In this document: positions 11,205 through 21,441 of the stretch, in pieces
How positions within the stretch are numbered: position 1 is the first letter of the stretch
How the letters are laid out: every line of letters begins with the position of its first letter
Made by a program: the position numbers and the translations under genes
Source of the DNA: Dryococelus australis
Lineage: Eukaryota; Arthropoda; Insecta; Phasmatodea; Phasmatidae
Reading direction: 5' to 3'
Assembly (NCBI GenBank): GCA_029891345.1
Contig: CM056997.1
Location: 214,993,212 to 215,057,211 of the forward strand
DNA: 64,000 nucleotides
Notes under the pieces: model-generated
The model's input: only the letters and a program-made list of their open reading frames with translations
Database searches by the model: none
What the model was told of the DNA's origin: nothing

Positions 11205-11436
11205 AATGTTTTCAGTAATATCACAAGTCAAAAGATACAAATATTTTCAACGATACTGGAATTTATATGATACTGACGATAACGATATCAACGATAGTAT
11301 TAATTATTTTGAAATTATCAACGATTTCGGTACCATCGATTATTTCGGTACCATCGATTGTTTCGGTGTACCGAAAATACCGACTAATTGTATGGAAAAA
11401 TACGATATTAAATTTTTATAATATCGAACAGCCCTA
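11205..11436 (+). repeat. TCGAT-rich element end, right terminus
   Basis: Contains 18-bp units of the form TATTTCGGTACCATCGAT (about 11322-11360) and ends at AATATCGAACAGCCCTA (11436), which is the inverted partner of the terminus at 8042. The family also leaves a trace at 44517-44610. Whether 8042-11436 is one element or two halves of separate copies cannot be settled from this window. Confidence 0.55.
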
Positions 11437-13230
11437 TGCCAAGCCGGCAAACATTTTGCCAACAGCTGGCATGCACCCGACACCAGAGCCATATGTGGTT
11501 TGCTCCATGAAACAGGAGACGGCCCCTTAATAGCTAATATTATATTACTTATTCGATTAGACCGCACTCTCCATGACACGCCCTGTAGTATTGTCAACCA
11601 GTATCACACACGTAGAAAAAGAAGGGCGAATCACTTACAACCTAGTACACGTGATAAACTGCTCATCCCGAAAGATCCAGCCAAAGAACAAATAATGGTG
11701 CCTGGGGGGGGGGGGGGGGAGAGAGATACAGAACTGTCGAGTTTAGTCTCATTAGTCAAATAAACTCACGAAATTTTCGGGTATTTACCTATAATGCGAA
11801 ACGGTACGGTGTCTTTGCAGCGGAATGTTGCGTAGCAAAACGAGATAGGAACATAAGCGATTTTCCCACATAGCGATTCGTTCGCCAACCGTGTTCCATG
11901 CCGATATGACTCAAACTTGTGGCATCCGCCAAAACTTCGTTGTCACTTAGGTGCCGGCTAGCTCAAGGAGTCTGATAAGTGATCATAAAGTGGCCACGTT
12001 TAATTATTAAAAAGTCGCTGCTTTTTATCGTGTGCCCATACCAACGTTTTCTGTGTCATTTCCCGTTTCGTTAACGACTTTTCTCTTTATGGTGAATAAT
12101 CCGGACAGGAACTTTAATTGCTGATATATAATTATTCAGAGTTCCGATAAATGTTCGTCACTGCCAGGACCAACAATTAAAATAATTTCTACACACCTTT
12201 CGGAGGATGTATTCCGTCTTCCTCTCACTGTATTCTAACATCCCTACACCGCGACCTCACAAATCCATCAGGCGAATCCTCCATCTCTCGCCTACACCTT
12301 CAGAGACAATTCTTGTGGGCACCAATTTTATATTACAAATGTATATTACATAGACCATATTTATTTCTCTTCTACAAGCAGCTAGGATTGCTGACGATAG
12401 TTCTGATGCTGCTGGAGTCACAGATGGGAGTTGTTTCGGCGTCTGGGTTGGAACTACACTTCCTGCTGAGACCACTGATGCGCGGAACGTATAGGGTAGT
12501 CTCAGAAGTAGCAGACGAACAATCATGGCGGCGGTACTATAATTCTAACCGAGAAGTTGTATTTCTGTTATTTGCCGAGAATGCGACGAGGTTAAGGCTG
12601 GGTTAGTACTTAATCATTTTCCCCTGAATTAAATGTCTATTTTATAATTTTTACAAATAAATGTTCCTTGTCATGGAAATTGCTAATGACATGAGTAGTC
12701 TCTACAATTTTGAGTGTCACAAATGTAGATAGTTTTCACTGGAAGTGGATTGAAGTTTCACTTGATCACTAACTTGTATGCTAACATTCACAATGACATA
12801 TCTCCTCAGACAATACGGTTTTGCTCATTGGCTGCTACATATTTGCTCATCTTTCATTCCTACTGTTGGTAGAGGTTCATTACTGGCCAATAATTCTACA
12901 GAGCTTGTCCAAATTTTCTGTGGCCCAACTGAAAAAGTGACCCGAATATGCAAACTTTTTAAGAATACCATTGCACCGACTGACCTTACAAATATTTATT
13001 TTTCAGTCATCCGTATTATGATCTTAAGACAATTATTTTTTTTTTTTAAATGATTCTCTTAGGAGGGCACAAAACATGTAAGTTTGTCTAAAGCTTTTCA
13101 CTTGCTTCGCGAACCCTGTTTATTATGCCTTGATAGTTGAGGGCTTATCAGTTAGGCGCTGCTGAAGCCTCCGAAAACCAACAATGGTTTTTAAGGTGAG
13201 CACAACAGACTCATGATTTTAGCGATACTA
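11437..13230. other. Anonymous DNA
   Basis: No gene recognised. A poly-G run followed by GA repeats lies at 11705-11726. Overlapping open frames at 12257-12606 on both strands were examined and show no domain I can name. Confidence 0.4.
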
Positions 13231-13249
13231 ACTTTATGGCGCTCGCCTA

Positions 13250-13370
13250 CGTCGAGATTTTTTGCGCTTTTGACGTACAAAAAACGGGAAGCGATAAGGA
13301 CGACTTTTCCAGGCGTATAAAACGCTGCATTGCCTCTACGCGCAAGGCATTGTGTTGGCGTGAAGATTTT
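13250..13370 (+). repeat. Possible dispersed repeat Rep-E, copy 1
   Basis: Shares AGCGATAAGG(A/G)CGAC, an approximate middle, and GC(C/A)(T/C)CTACGCGCAAGGC-like sequence with 40505-40600. The surrounding 85-residue open frame has no recognisable motif and is not called as a gene. Confidence 0.4.
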
Positions 13371-13639
13371 CTAGTTAGATTACGTTTAATTACGCGAATT
13401 AGAAAGTGTTTTATGGGTGAGAAGCACGCGACAAAGTTTAACGCAGGGCTTAACAAGTTTCTATTATATATACACATGAGAAGTATATTATGAGAGTGTC
13501 GTTTTAGCTATGTTGGAGTGTTTTGAAATGTGCGTGATGACATGAAATAACCCGCCCTGTACCTCGTCGGGAATGTGGGTTCTTTTGATAGATCACTACC
13601 CTGTGTAACAAAAAAAAAAAAAGTAAAAATCTCGCAGAA

Positions 13640-13815
13640 ATGTTTTTGTATATAGAGCACAGCGTACGTAAGTACACAAGCGCGAATGGTGTGGCTGTAC
13701 CTTTGAAGAGGTTGTACCCATTCGCTGGCCAGTGACGCCATTTCGCTGGCGTGTGCGACTCAAGTCTAAGTAACACGCAACTATTTTTTCTCTGTATTGT
13801 TAAGGACTGTATAGT
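13640..13815 (+). repeat. Dispersed repeat Rep-B, copy 2
   Basis: Shortened copy. It keeps the start (AGTACACAAGCGCGAATGG) and the core GGCCAGTGACGCCATTTCGC followed by TGGCGTGTGCG, then a TATTGTTAAGGACT-like end. The central part seen in copies 1 and 5 is missing. Confidence 0.65.
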
Positions 13816-14790
13816 CTGGCCAATGTTCGCTGTTCCTGCTTCTTTCTACAGTCTCGTTGAATGCTTGTGTTTCAATCTGTTTATACGTTTTCCAGTGCAG
13901 TACATGACGTTGTGATGTGATTGTTCCATTCACTCTGTTAATAAAGTGTGCATTTTTTAAAGAGACCCTCAACTCTGTGGTTACTAGAGACGTTTCAAAA
14001 TTCCTCTTATTATTAGAGACAAGCGATAATTTTTTGAGCCAACACATTTTTTTTTTTAAATGCCGCACCATCATGATTATTTTATAAATGGATGATACTT
14101 TTTTGACTCGGGTTGGTACTTTTCAGCTCAGTCATAGAAGTTTATTCTAGAGTGTTATAATTCTCACTGGCCCAGAGAAATGGGAAAGCTGACTCACACA
14201 CACGCGAAAAATATGACGAAAGAAACTTTCTGACATAATATACTCACACATCACGTTGAAACCTAGAAAAGTGTTAACTTTCCTCTTGACTAACCATTGT
14301 TAGAACCTGCAAAGTTCCCGTTATTATTTGGGGATATATTGAACTTCAAAATTTTCACCTTTGCAATATACGTTTGTCATTAGACCATAATTAATCTGGC
14401 ACACGCTGGGTAACTCTGCGCCAATATATGAACACTTCACAACTGTGTGTCCCAATCACGTGTAGTTCTGTAAGAAAGGGCGTAGCCTCACATCTTTTCA
14501 GCACGCAATGGGCAAACGACGCCGGCTCCTGTATATACAGTACAGTGCAGTTCAGCCAGATGCCAAATAATAACGCGAATTTTGCACGTCTCTAACCATC
14601 GTCTCTAGTTATCATTTGGAGACAGACTTTACTTCAAACACATGCATTTCAGGATAGTGTTTGTCACTGGGACATATTTGTCCGACACGCACTGGAAAAT
14701 TTCATGGAAATGAATAACCACACAACATTAGTGTAATCCAATAAAGTGCAGTGGAGTGTGGTGGAGTGGAGAAATTTGCATAGCTCTCAG
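13816..14790. other. Anonymous DNA
   Basis: No gene, RNA or repeat recognised. Confidence 0.45.
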
Positions 14791-14794
14791 CAAG

Positions 14795-14930
14795 GAGTTC
14801 TCAGAGATGACGAGGGTGAAGCACGGTGGATAAGGAGCAACGCCGGAACGAAAGGTCAGACGAAGCGGGAGATCCCTCAGGAAACCCGCCGTCCAGCGGT
14901 ATCGTCCGGCACGATTTACACGTTCGGGAT
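14795..14930 (-). mobile_element. SINE-1 body fragment, minus strand
   Basis: Read on the minus strand it shows TCGTGCCGGACGATACCGCT and GGTTTCCTGAGGGATCTCCC, ending near CACCCTCGTCATCTCTGA. The tRNA-like head is missing. It lies directly before a second SINE-1 copy in the opposite orientation. Confidence 0.7.
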
Positions 14931-14950
14931 ACCAGACGTACCCCTCTGGG

Positions 14951-15190
14951 AGGGGGTCGCGGTGGCTGAGCGGTTAGCCTGCTCGAATCTCAGCAAGGCG
15001 AACCGGGTTCAATCCCCGGCTGGTGTAATTCCGGATTTTGGTATGCGAGAATCGTGCTGGACGATGCCGCTGGGCATCTTCCGTTTACCCCGCCCTTTAA
15101 TTCCCGCGTGCTTCATATTCATCTCAGTCACCCTCATCGGCTCTCAAGACTTCGATGTTCAGAGCCACCCAAATCTCTTCAGTACATTTC
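14951..15190 (+). mobile_element. tRNA-derived SINE (SINE-1), plus strand, best-preserved head
   Basis: The clearest copy. The tRNA-like head has an A box, TGGCTGAGCGG (about 14963), and a B box, GGGTTCAATCCCC (about 15006), spaced as in a tRNA with a long variable arm. The body follows: GAATCGTGCTGGACGATGCC, CCGTTTACCCCGCCCTTTAA, CCCTCATCGGCTCTCAAGAC, and an AGCCACCCAAATCTCTTC end. The boxes are the internal Pol III promoter known for such SINEs. The 177-residue open frame crossing it is accidental. Confidence 0.85.
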
Positions 15191-15194
15191 ACCC

Positions 15195-15272
15195 CTCCGA
15201 TAATCGAATCCGGTTTGCCTTGGCTAGAGGCGAGGGCTCTAGCCGCTGTTCCACCACGGCTCTCCATCAAGT
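15195..15272 (-). mobile_element. tRNA-like SINE head, minus strand
   Basis: On the minus strand it reads GAGCCGTGGTGGAACAGCGG, then CTAGAG and a B-box-like GGATTCGATTA. Only the tRNA-like head is present, directly abutting the plus-strand SINE-1 copy. Confidence 0.5.
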
Positions 15273-15860
15273 GCAGTGAACAACCGATCGCTGCTGGAGT
15301 AAGCATATGACTGTCAAGTCTAGCAAGACGCAAGGAAATAAGGGTAATTTTGCAGGTACCTAATGGTTAGTTTCTCTGAGTAGGAGCCAGCAAGGTATTG
15401 CCTTCTCACCGTGGAGCGTGGTAGAAGGAAGGCTGAGGGCATTCACCTCCTCGCTAAAAGGAGGCGGTACTACCAGGGCGTGTTAAGGTTCTCGTAGCAG
15501 CGAAGTAACGCCCCGGGCACGCCCTTAATTGCAGGGTGAGGCGAGGCAAGGCATGACGGGGGGAGAGCTGGGGAATGTCTGGAGGGGGTGAGGACCACGA
15601 ACATACATTGCCGCGAGTGCGGTCCGCTAAATGAGGTACAGTGTCCCGCACTCCGCGGCAACTCCTGCCTTGCCACGAGGAGGATGCAGGGGGAGGTGGG
15701 TGTGAATAAGGGCGCAGCGAGCAAGTCTTGGCGTCGAGGCTAGGGGGTTGTAGCCAGGGGAGGAGATAACTTGTGCATCTCGCGACAAGCCGAGGTCGCC
15801 GCCTCTGTACATTTACACCCTTCCGTTCTCCTCCGCTCCAGGGTTACCACCTAACGAATT
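15273..15860. other. Anonymous GC-rich stretch
   Basis: GC-rich and CpG-containing, with several overlapping open frames on the minus strand that show no motif. It may be an old regulatory region or a degraded element; I see nothing decisive. Confidence 0.35.
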
Positions 15861-17611
15861 CATTGTAAACTTTTTACCCTTTCAGTCTCAGCTAAACACG
15901 TGATAAATATTTAAATGTTTTTAAAGTCTCTCGTTGGAGCTAAGTTTTTTTTAAGAAGATCGGAAGTTTTAATTAAGGGCGCTAGTCATACAAAAAATCC
16001 AGTATTTTATATTTGTATGGAACATTCTTCAACTTGTACACATTACTTCCTTGTACTATTTCTTCGTATAAAGCAATTTAGTCTGCATATTTTGTGCTGA
16101 AGTGCATGTCGAAATCACAGTTATGGTGTTTTTCAGACGTGCAAATAGTAAGAATTAACACACTTACCGAAATGAGACAATTCACGTCAAATAAGATGCT
16201 ATGAGTTACTTCAAGAAATATTTCAAATCACGCTATAACGATTTTAAGAAATCGCTCAAGGTAATAAAAATTTTTGCGTAGTTTTGATTCTTAGCAGTCT
16301 ATAATTTTTTTTTAAAATGTAAAATCACCTCTGCTAAGCAATTCTAAAACTGAATTAAAACATTACCTTTCAGTCACATTTAATTTTTTCCAAAATGTTC
16401 TTTTATGTTATTTGTAACTTCCAAAAACCTTAAATATGAGATTTTGGTGTGCTATCATTTTATTATACAAAGGAAATATTTATACCTTTATATAAACATT
16501 ATTTACATAAACGTGCGTTACCTAACACATATTGATACAATACAATATAGAGTTAAAACCAGTCTAGTTTATTAATATCCATTGAATTACTATTACTAAT
16601 TATATATTAGTTATCTGACAATTCCAGTATTTACAGTCAATTTATATAGTGTTGTCAATTCAGGCACACATTGTTTGAGTCCAGATGTGAGCGCTGTTTC
16701 CTGTCTGGAATGTTCTGGATTGTCCCGAGCACACCCATACACAGTAGCCCTCCGCTAGCCGGATATCTCGCCCTCGTCAGCTCTCGTTCATAGTCGCCAC
16801 ACAAACAAACCAGTTCGCCACATTATAACGCACCCTCGTTCGCCGCCGGTCCTTTTTTAAATCTCTCGGTGCACCGCTCTTCTCTGGGCACTTGTCGCAT
16901 TCAATACAGATGACTTTCACTAACTGCCGGAACCTCCAATAGCCTTATCACGGCACGCGTCAGTATTCCGCGGCGGTCTGTTTGTAACTAGATATTCTTT
17001 TCTCTAGTTACCGGTAGTGAGATTGGAACATTACACTTGGCACGCTCGAGGGCCATGTGCAAAGGAAAGGACGCAGGATGGCTGCATATAATATATATTT
17101 ATGGTTATAAATATTCCGCCTAGTCGGTAATCATCGCCTTAAAAAAATTGTACTATGTAAAAGCGTAGACCTTTATTTATTTAATTATTATAATGAATAT
17201 ACAAATGGATATTCAGTTCACAGTAAGTCACCACACATGACGGAAGCTCTTGGGTGCCAACTTGGTACTCATAACCTTTGTGTAGAGCCACCTGTTTATC
17301 GCTAAAAGATTAATGCACAGGCTATACTTCAACATGCTGCGTGCACAGTTGCAAATTTCCTTGTGTTATTAACCGCGTACTTATGCGAGAATATATTTTA
17401 TACCTTACTAGGCCTATCGAAATTAAGTAACTCTAACACTGAACGTCCGTCGTTTGCTTGCAGATAACTAAGAAGTGTGACAGTTAAAACCACCCAAAGA
17501 CAAAATTAGTTCTGAACTAACGTGTGTTGAAGTCTTGGAATTTTTTCGCGAACTTGCGGTCTCTGGTTTGACCTCGTCGCATGAGAGTAACGCCACATAA
17601 TAGTGACATCC
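15861..17611. other. Anonymous AT-rich DNA
   Basis: No gene recognised. A GC-richer island at about 16680-17000 carries no recognisable promoter motif or coding frame. Confidence 0.45.
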
Positions 17612-17868
17612 ATAGAAGCGAAACGAAATGTGATGTCTTTGATGTGGGGACACCCGTTCGTTGAATGGCCAAATGCGGCTCTGATTGGCTATTGCTGGGA
17701 ATGATAACCTATTGGCTGGACTGCCTGCTGACAAGTAGGCTACCAAATGCTGATCGGCGAAACGGCATACCAGCACGATACTGGCTAGTGACACCATTTT
17801 GCTGGCGTGTGCAGCTGGAGTTGGCGGAATAAACGGACGTTTTTCAACTCTTAATGGTTAAGTATAGG
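17612..17868 (+). repeat. Dispersed repeat Rep-B, copy 3
   Basis: Contains GAAGCGAAACGAAATGTG, CACCCGTTCGTTGAATGG, CTGACAAGTAGGCTACCAAA and the core AGTGACACCATTTTGCTGG followed by CGTGTGCAGCTGGAGTTGG. The order matches copies 1 and 5. A MITE follows immediately. Confidence 0.7.
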
Positions 17869-17871
17869 CTA

Positions 17872-18037
17872 TTATTTTGTCCTTAGACTTTTTCCGTGTG
17901 CGGTGGAATATACACACTGTGTTTATTACTTACACGGCAATATTAATTTTAAAATATGGATAAAGGATTACAAATGGCTCAAAGGAAAAAATAACTAGGC
18001 ACTCAAAAGTGCTTACTTTAACGTGAACGGCCTATAA
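17872..18037 (+). mobile_element. TA-flanked MITE family, copy 1 (5' part lost)
   Basis: The right end CAAAAGTGCTTACTTTAACG followed by TGAACGGCCTATA and the internal GGAATATACACACTGTG match the complete copy at 30086-30317. The left end is reduced to TATAGGCT. Confidence 0.7.
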
Positions 18038-18149
18038 TCTGTGACACCACGGAGGATATCTGAATAAATACACAGACACGAAATTACCCCACTCCGCTTG
18101 CACGCGAGGACGAGTATTCAGAAAGCATGCATGGCGTAAGGTCACCCGG

Positions 18150-18290
18150 CCAATTAACACCGGCGAGATTAACTTGCGGTATGCCAGGCGGACCAACAGG
18201 CAGAATACACTCCTCAGAGCAACGCCAGCGCAGCCTATCAGACACCAGGCACGTTTCCACAGCATCACTTTGCAAATCAACTATCGAGTT
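18150..18290 (+). repeat. Possible dispersed repeat Rep-D, copy 2
   Basis: Partner of 5300-5455; see the shared blocks described there. It lies just upstream of the Harbinger element. Confidence 0.35.
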
Positions 18291-18345
18291 TGTTCAGATC
18301 ATAGAGACCGCTAAGCCAATTAGAGCCCCCGCGCACTAGAGGACC

Positions 18346-18720
18346 ATGGTCCCAGTGACCAACGTCTTACATTATGTTATATGTAATCGCATCTTACTAC
18401 GCGACCACGACCAGCTGGTCGCGGAGATCACTCATGCGAATCGCGACCAAGATCATTCGCGACCATCGAGTTACGTGCAACTAAACGCAATCCCGCAGTT
18501 GGTCGCGAGACCAGGTATGGGACGGACGCACTGTGCTTGCGTACAAGTCGCAATGGAAGACATCGAACCATTAATAACCGAAATAAAAAGCCGCCCTGCT
18601 ATTTGGGACTTGTCTTCTGATAGCTACTGTGACAGAAAAGAGAAATATAAACAATGGGACGAAATTGTTCAAATGTTTGGAGGAGAGAACTGCGAAAGTG
18701 TCAAAGAAAAAATATGAGCT
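18346..18720 (+). pseudogene. MADF-domain part of the Harbinger partner protein
   Basis: MADF (Myb/SANT-like) domains bind DNA; in PIF/Harbinger elements a second protein of this class helps bring the transposase to the ends. In the frame starting at 18346, the likely real start is the ATG at 18553 (MEDIEPLI), because the domain begins there. The domain reads EIKSRPAIWDLSSDSYCDR, then WDEIVQMFGGENCESVKEKI, after which a stop occurs where families normally continue with a WKNLRD-like helix. A splice-donor match, GGTGAGTAAA, follows at about 18720. The C-terminal BESS part lies at 20000-20414. The 69 residues upstream of Met 18553 have no domain and come from GC-rich DNA containing a hairpin. 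Confidence 0.75.
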
Positions 18721-18775
18721 TGGTGAGTAAAAAAAGTTGAAATGTGTGAATCTGTGTACATAATATCACACATGA

Positions 18776-19593
18776 CTATACAGGCACAGTTACAAATGTC
18801 ACTGTTTTCCATACGAACTTGTTTTGCCATGGCACTTCTCCTTCACCAACACAATAATCCGCAAATACATTTGTATAATCTATACTGGACCCGTTTGGTC
18901 TTCGATTTGATGTGATTATGTTATATGTAACAAATGTATGTAATATGTCTTCAAACTGATAGCCATCGCGGTCACACACAAAATTGTGTGGACTACAGCA
19001 GGCCTTGACCATGTCAACAGCAAACGCATACTTAACATCCAGAGGTCTATGTATAAACGTCAGTTTAATGGTCTCATTATCCTATCGCTCAAGGAAAATG
19101 CCACATCGGCAACAATGACAAGCGGCATAGGAGTAGATATTGTTTGTGAAATTGGCTTATCTTCCGGAATGTTGAGATCGTTGGATTCAAGTCGTCTAAA
19201 AAATTCCGTGTGTTGCAAAATACTTTAATCGCCGTATTTTCCGTACGCACCAACGTCAATGAACACAAACTTGTAATTCGAGTCACGTAGTCCCAGCAAG
19301 ACTAAAGAAACGTAGTGTTTATAATTGTAGCATATTGAAGTACTGTGTTCAGGTTTTATTATGAGCACGTGCTTGCCATCCAAGGCTCCGATGCAGTTGG
19401 AAAAGTTAGCTCTGGATGCAAATTTCGCTGATATGTTCAACCACATATCTTCTGTCGGTGTTGGCATACAAACATCTTGTAATTTCAACCAAATGACTTT
19501 ACAAACTGCATGCACTACTTCTCTTACTGTATTCTCACCACGTCGAAAGGAAAAAAGCAGTTCAGCAAATGTATATCCTGTAGCGAGATACCT
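18776..19593 (-). pseudogene. PIF/Harbinger transposase (DDE_Tnp_4), inactive
   Basis: DDE nuclease remnant on the minus strand. An acceptor-like tract ending TTTCAG at 19592 precedes YLATGYTFAELLFSFRRGEN, the usual conserved start of this exon. Next come NFSNCIGALDGKHV (first catalytic D), YNYKHYVSLVLLGL, and FVFIDVGAYGKYGD (second D), after which the frame stops at 19225. A different frame continues with FFRRLESNDLNIPEDKPIS and LVIVADVAFSLSD, where valine replaces the usual catalytic glutamate. The expected RARRxVE-type segment is deleted before KYAFAVDMVKACCSPHNFV and the end of the protein near 18776. At least two frame changes, one internal deletion and a lost active-site residue make it inactive. 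The upstream exon was not identified. Confidence 0.85.
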
Positions 19594-19989
19594 GAAATAT
19601 ATAAAAAAACATACATTTTGTATACTATACATAGACAATGTTATTTATACATAATGTGTAGATATTAACAGACAATGTTTAATTTGTAACAGTTTGTTCA
19701 GAACAAATAAGTGGAAATACATCAAAGATAGTTTCAACAGAGAAAATAGGAGAGTGAAACACCTTAAAGGTATATCGGACACTTCCCGTAATACGCCATA
19801 CATATACTACCATCAACTGAGTTTTTAAAATAAAAATAACGCAGTAAATGAAACAGCCACGAATATTGCAGGAGATAATACTCAGGATGACAATATCGAC
19901 GGCCCTTATTCATAGCAAGACAGGTGTCCCGAAAAGAACAAAAAGTGATAGAAAAACGAAGAGAGAGGTGATATAGGAAAATCACTCGT

Positions 19990-20414
19990 GGAGATTTTGA
20001 AGACACAACATGCGCCCAGTCAACTGAATGACACGGAAATGTTCTCGCTATCTCTACGTAAGGAAATTGACAAGATTCCAGAAGATTTGAAACTACAAAC
20101 CAGAATGATTATATTAGATGTCATTTACAACACAAAAGTTGGTATCGCATGAATAATGTGCATCCAAGTGAAAGAGACTATTTTACCCAACCTCAAGCCT
20201 TGAACAGTTGTACTCCTTTTTATCAACCAACAATTTGCATCAGCATGCACAGCCTGGACCATCCAACAGCTTAAGTACATCGAGGTTTACATCAATACAA
20301 TCGCTTGCCTCTACAGTGTCTTCTAATGATTCAAGTTATTCTGAATATTTGGATATGTTGAGACACCTGTCTCAATATACAGCAAAATTCGCCCAACATC
20401 ACGTACCTGTTTGA
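19990..20414 (+). pseudogene. BESS-motif C-terminal part of the Harbinger partner protein
   Basis: Plus-strand translation gives KSLVEILKTQHAPSQLNDTE, then FSLSLRKEIDKIPEDLKLQT and RMIILDVIYN (about 19980-20130). This is a typical BESS motif, which mediates protein contacts in MADF-BESS proteins. Upstream, DNTQDDNIDGPYS in the same region looks like an acidic linker. A stop follows VGIA, and a different frame (20208-20414) continues with a Ser/Thr-rich tail, QPGPSNSLSTSRFTSIQSLA, ending in SEYLDMLRHLSQ. Such tails are usual after BESS motifs in Harbinger partners. With 18553-18720 it would form a two-exon gene whose intron holds the antisense transposase. It is broken by stops and at least one frame change. 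Confidence 0.7.
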
Positions 20415-20556
20415 CCAAGACATCTACATAAAGACTGCATAAGTTTACCGTTTGTGATGTTTGTGAACTTTAAAAATGAATACGATAGCATGTGGACAAA
20501 TACCTGTGCCAATAACAAAACACACACTTCCTAAGATTATAATACGACTAACCTAT

Positions 20557-21437
20557 TGTTACGCGATGCTGCCCGGCGCTGTGGTGGTGGCCCCACCTCA
20601 TCCCTCTCCTTCCCCCGAGGTTGCCACCTGACCACCCTTTCTGGGAATCCCGTGAATAATTGAAGGCGTCAGGCTGTTGCGCTGCTCGGCACCTTGCATG
20701 CGTCATGAACCCTCTCCCCTGCTGGAGGTTTCGATGGGCCTGGCGACGACGCAAGAATGTTCTGGTGAGACTGGCTGACGCCTCGTCCCTCCGCGACGCA
20801 TCACGCTAGTTGGGGAAGATTCTAGGTGGCCGCCTAAGACACTATATATACTGCTACAACCCAGTGGCCGGCAGTCTTTGGTGGAGGTCGTCTGGCCGTG
20901 TGTGAGTGAGCGAAATGATGTGAGGACAACGACGGGAGATTGCGGGACGACGGCGAGTGAGGTGTTCGTGGCTTGATTGGATGAGAGGGCGTGAAACCGA
21001 CGAGTGAAGCCTACTGTGCGTGAGGGCGCTTGGAGGACTCTAGAACATTGCAAACTGGCGGGACATGGACTGAATTGAGGTGGGACGGAATGGAAGTGTA
21101 GTACGGATTTTTTATTGTAAATATTCGAACTATACATTTGGACACATATTTTACAGAATATCTGAATAGGTTGATACACTGTCTATTGGGACTGATCTTT
21201 AATTATTTAGTATAATTAATTTATTTGTGGTATTCATACATTGTATAAAATTGGAATAATTAGTTGTGAACAGTAGGTGATATCAAGTTATTGTGAAATT
21301 TATAGTTCAGATAATTTTGCTGTAGTAAGTGCAATAAAAGAAGGAAATTATAATTAATTATTTTATTTGATTAATACCTCCTTCCCTTAACGAACTTGGT
21401 ACAGCCCACTTAATTTCTAGAAAGTGAAATTGTAACA
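20557..21437 (+). mobile_element. Solo LTR of an LTR retrotransposon (fossil)
   Basis: An 881-bp segment begins TGTTAC and ends GTAACA, an inverted terminal pair of the TG..CA type. It is flanked by a perfect 4-bp duplication, CTAT (20553-20556 and 21438-21441). A TATA-like CACTATATATACTG lies near 20850 and an AATAAA signal near 21333. There is no internal region, so this is a solo LTR, the usual product of recombination between two LTRs. It interrupts the Harbinger remnant and is younger than that element. Family unknown; the 4-bp duplication would fit Gypsy-type elements. Confidence 0.8.
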
Positions 21438-21441
21438 CTAT

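Larger units (their letters stand above)
18346..20556. mobile_element. PIF/Harbinger DNA transposon remnant, interrupted by a solo LTR
   Basis: Both expected Harbinger genes are present: a MADF/BESS partner protein on the plus strand and a DDE_Tnp_4-type transposase on the minus strand between its two parts. Terminal inverted repeats were not located, so the bounds are those of the recognisable coding parts; the true element is larger. A solo LTR has inserted at 20557, and further element sequence may continue after 21441. A short hairpin, CGCGACCA with an 8-base loop and TGGTCGCG, lies at 18400-18423. Confidence 0.75.

Noticed and set aside
12257-12606. Overlapping frames of 89 and 97 residues on opposite strands
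   Set aside because: No motif, no splice-site pair and no support for either strand.
13236-13493. 85-residue frame
   Set aside because: It overlaps the possible Rep-E repeat and has an equally long frame on the other strand.
14955-15025. Genuine tRNA gene in the SINE head
   Set aside because: A and B boxes are good, but the sequence continues into a shared SINE body present in at least six other copies.
14746-15279. 177-residue open frame
   Set aside because: It runs across two opposed SINE copies and has no protein similarity I can recognise.
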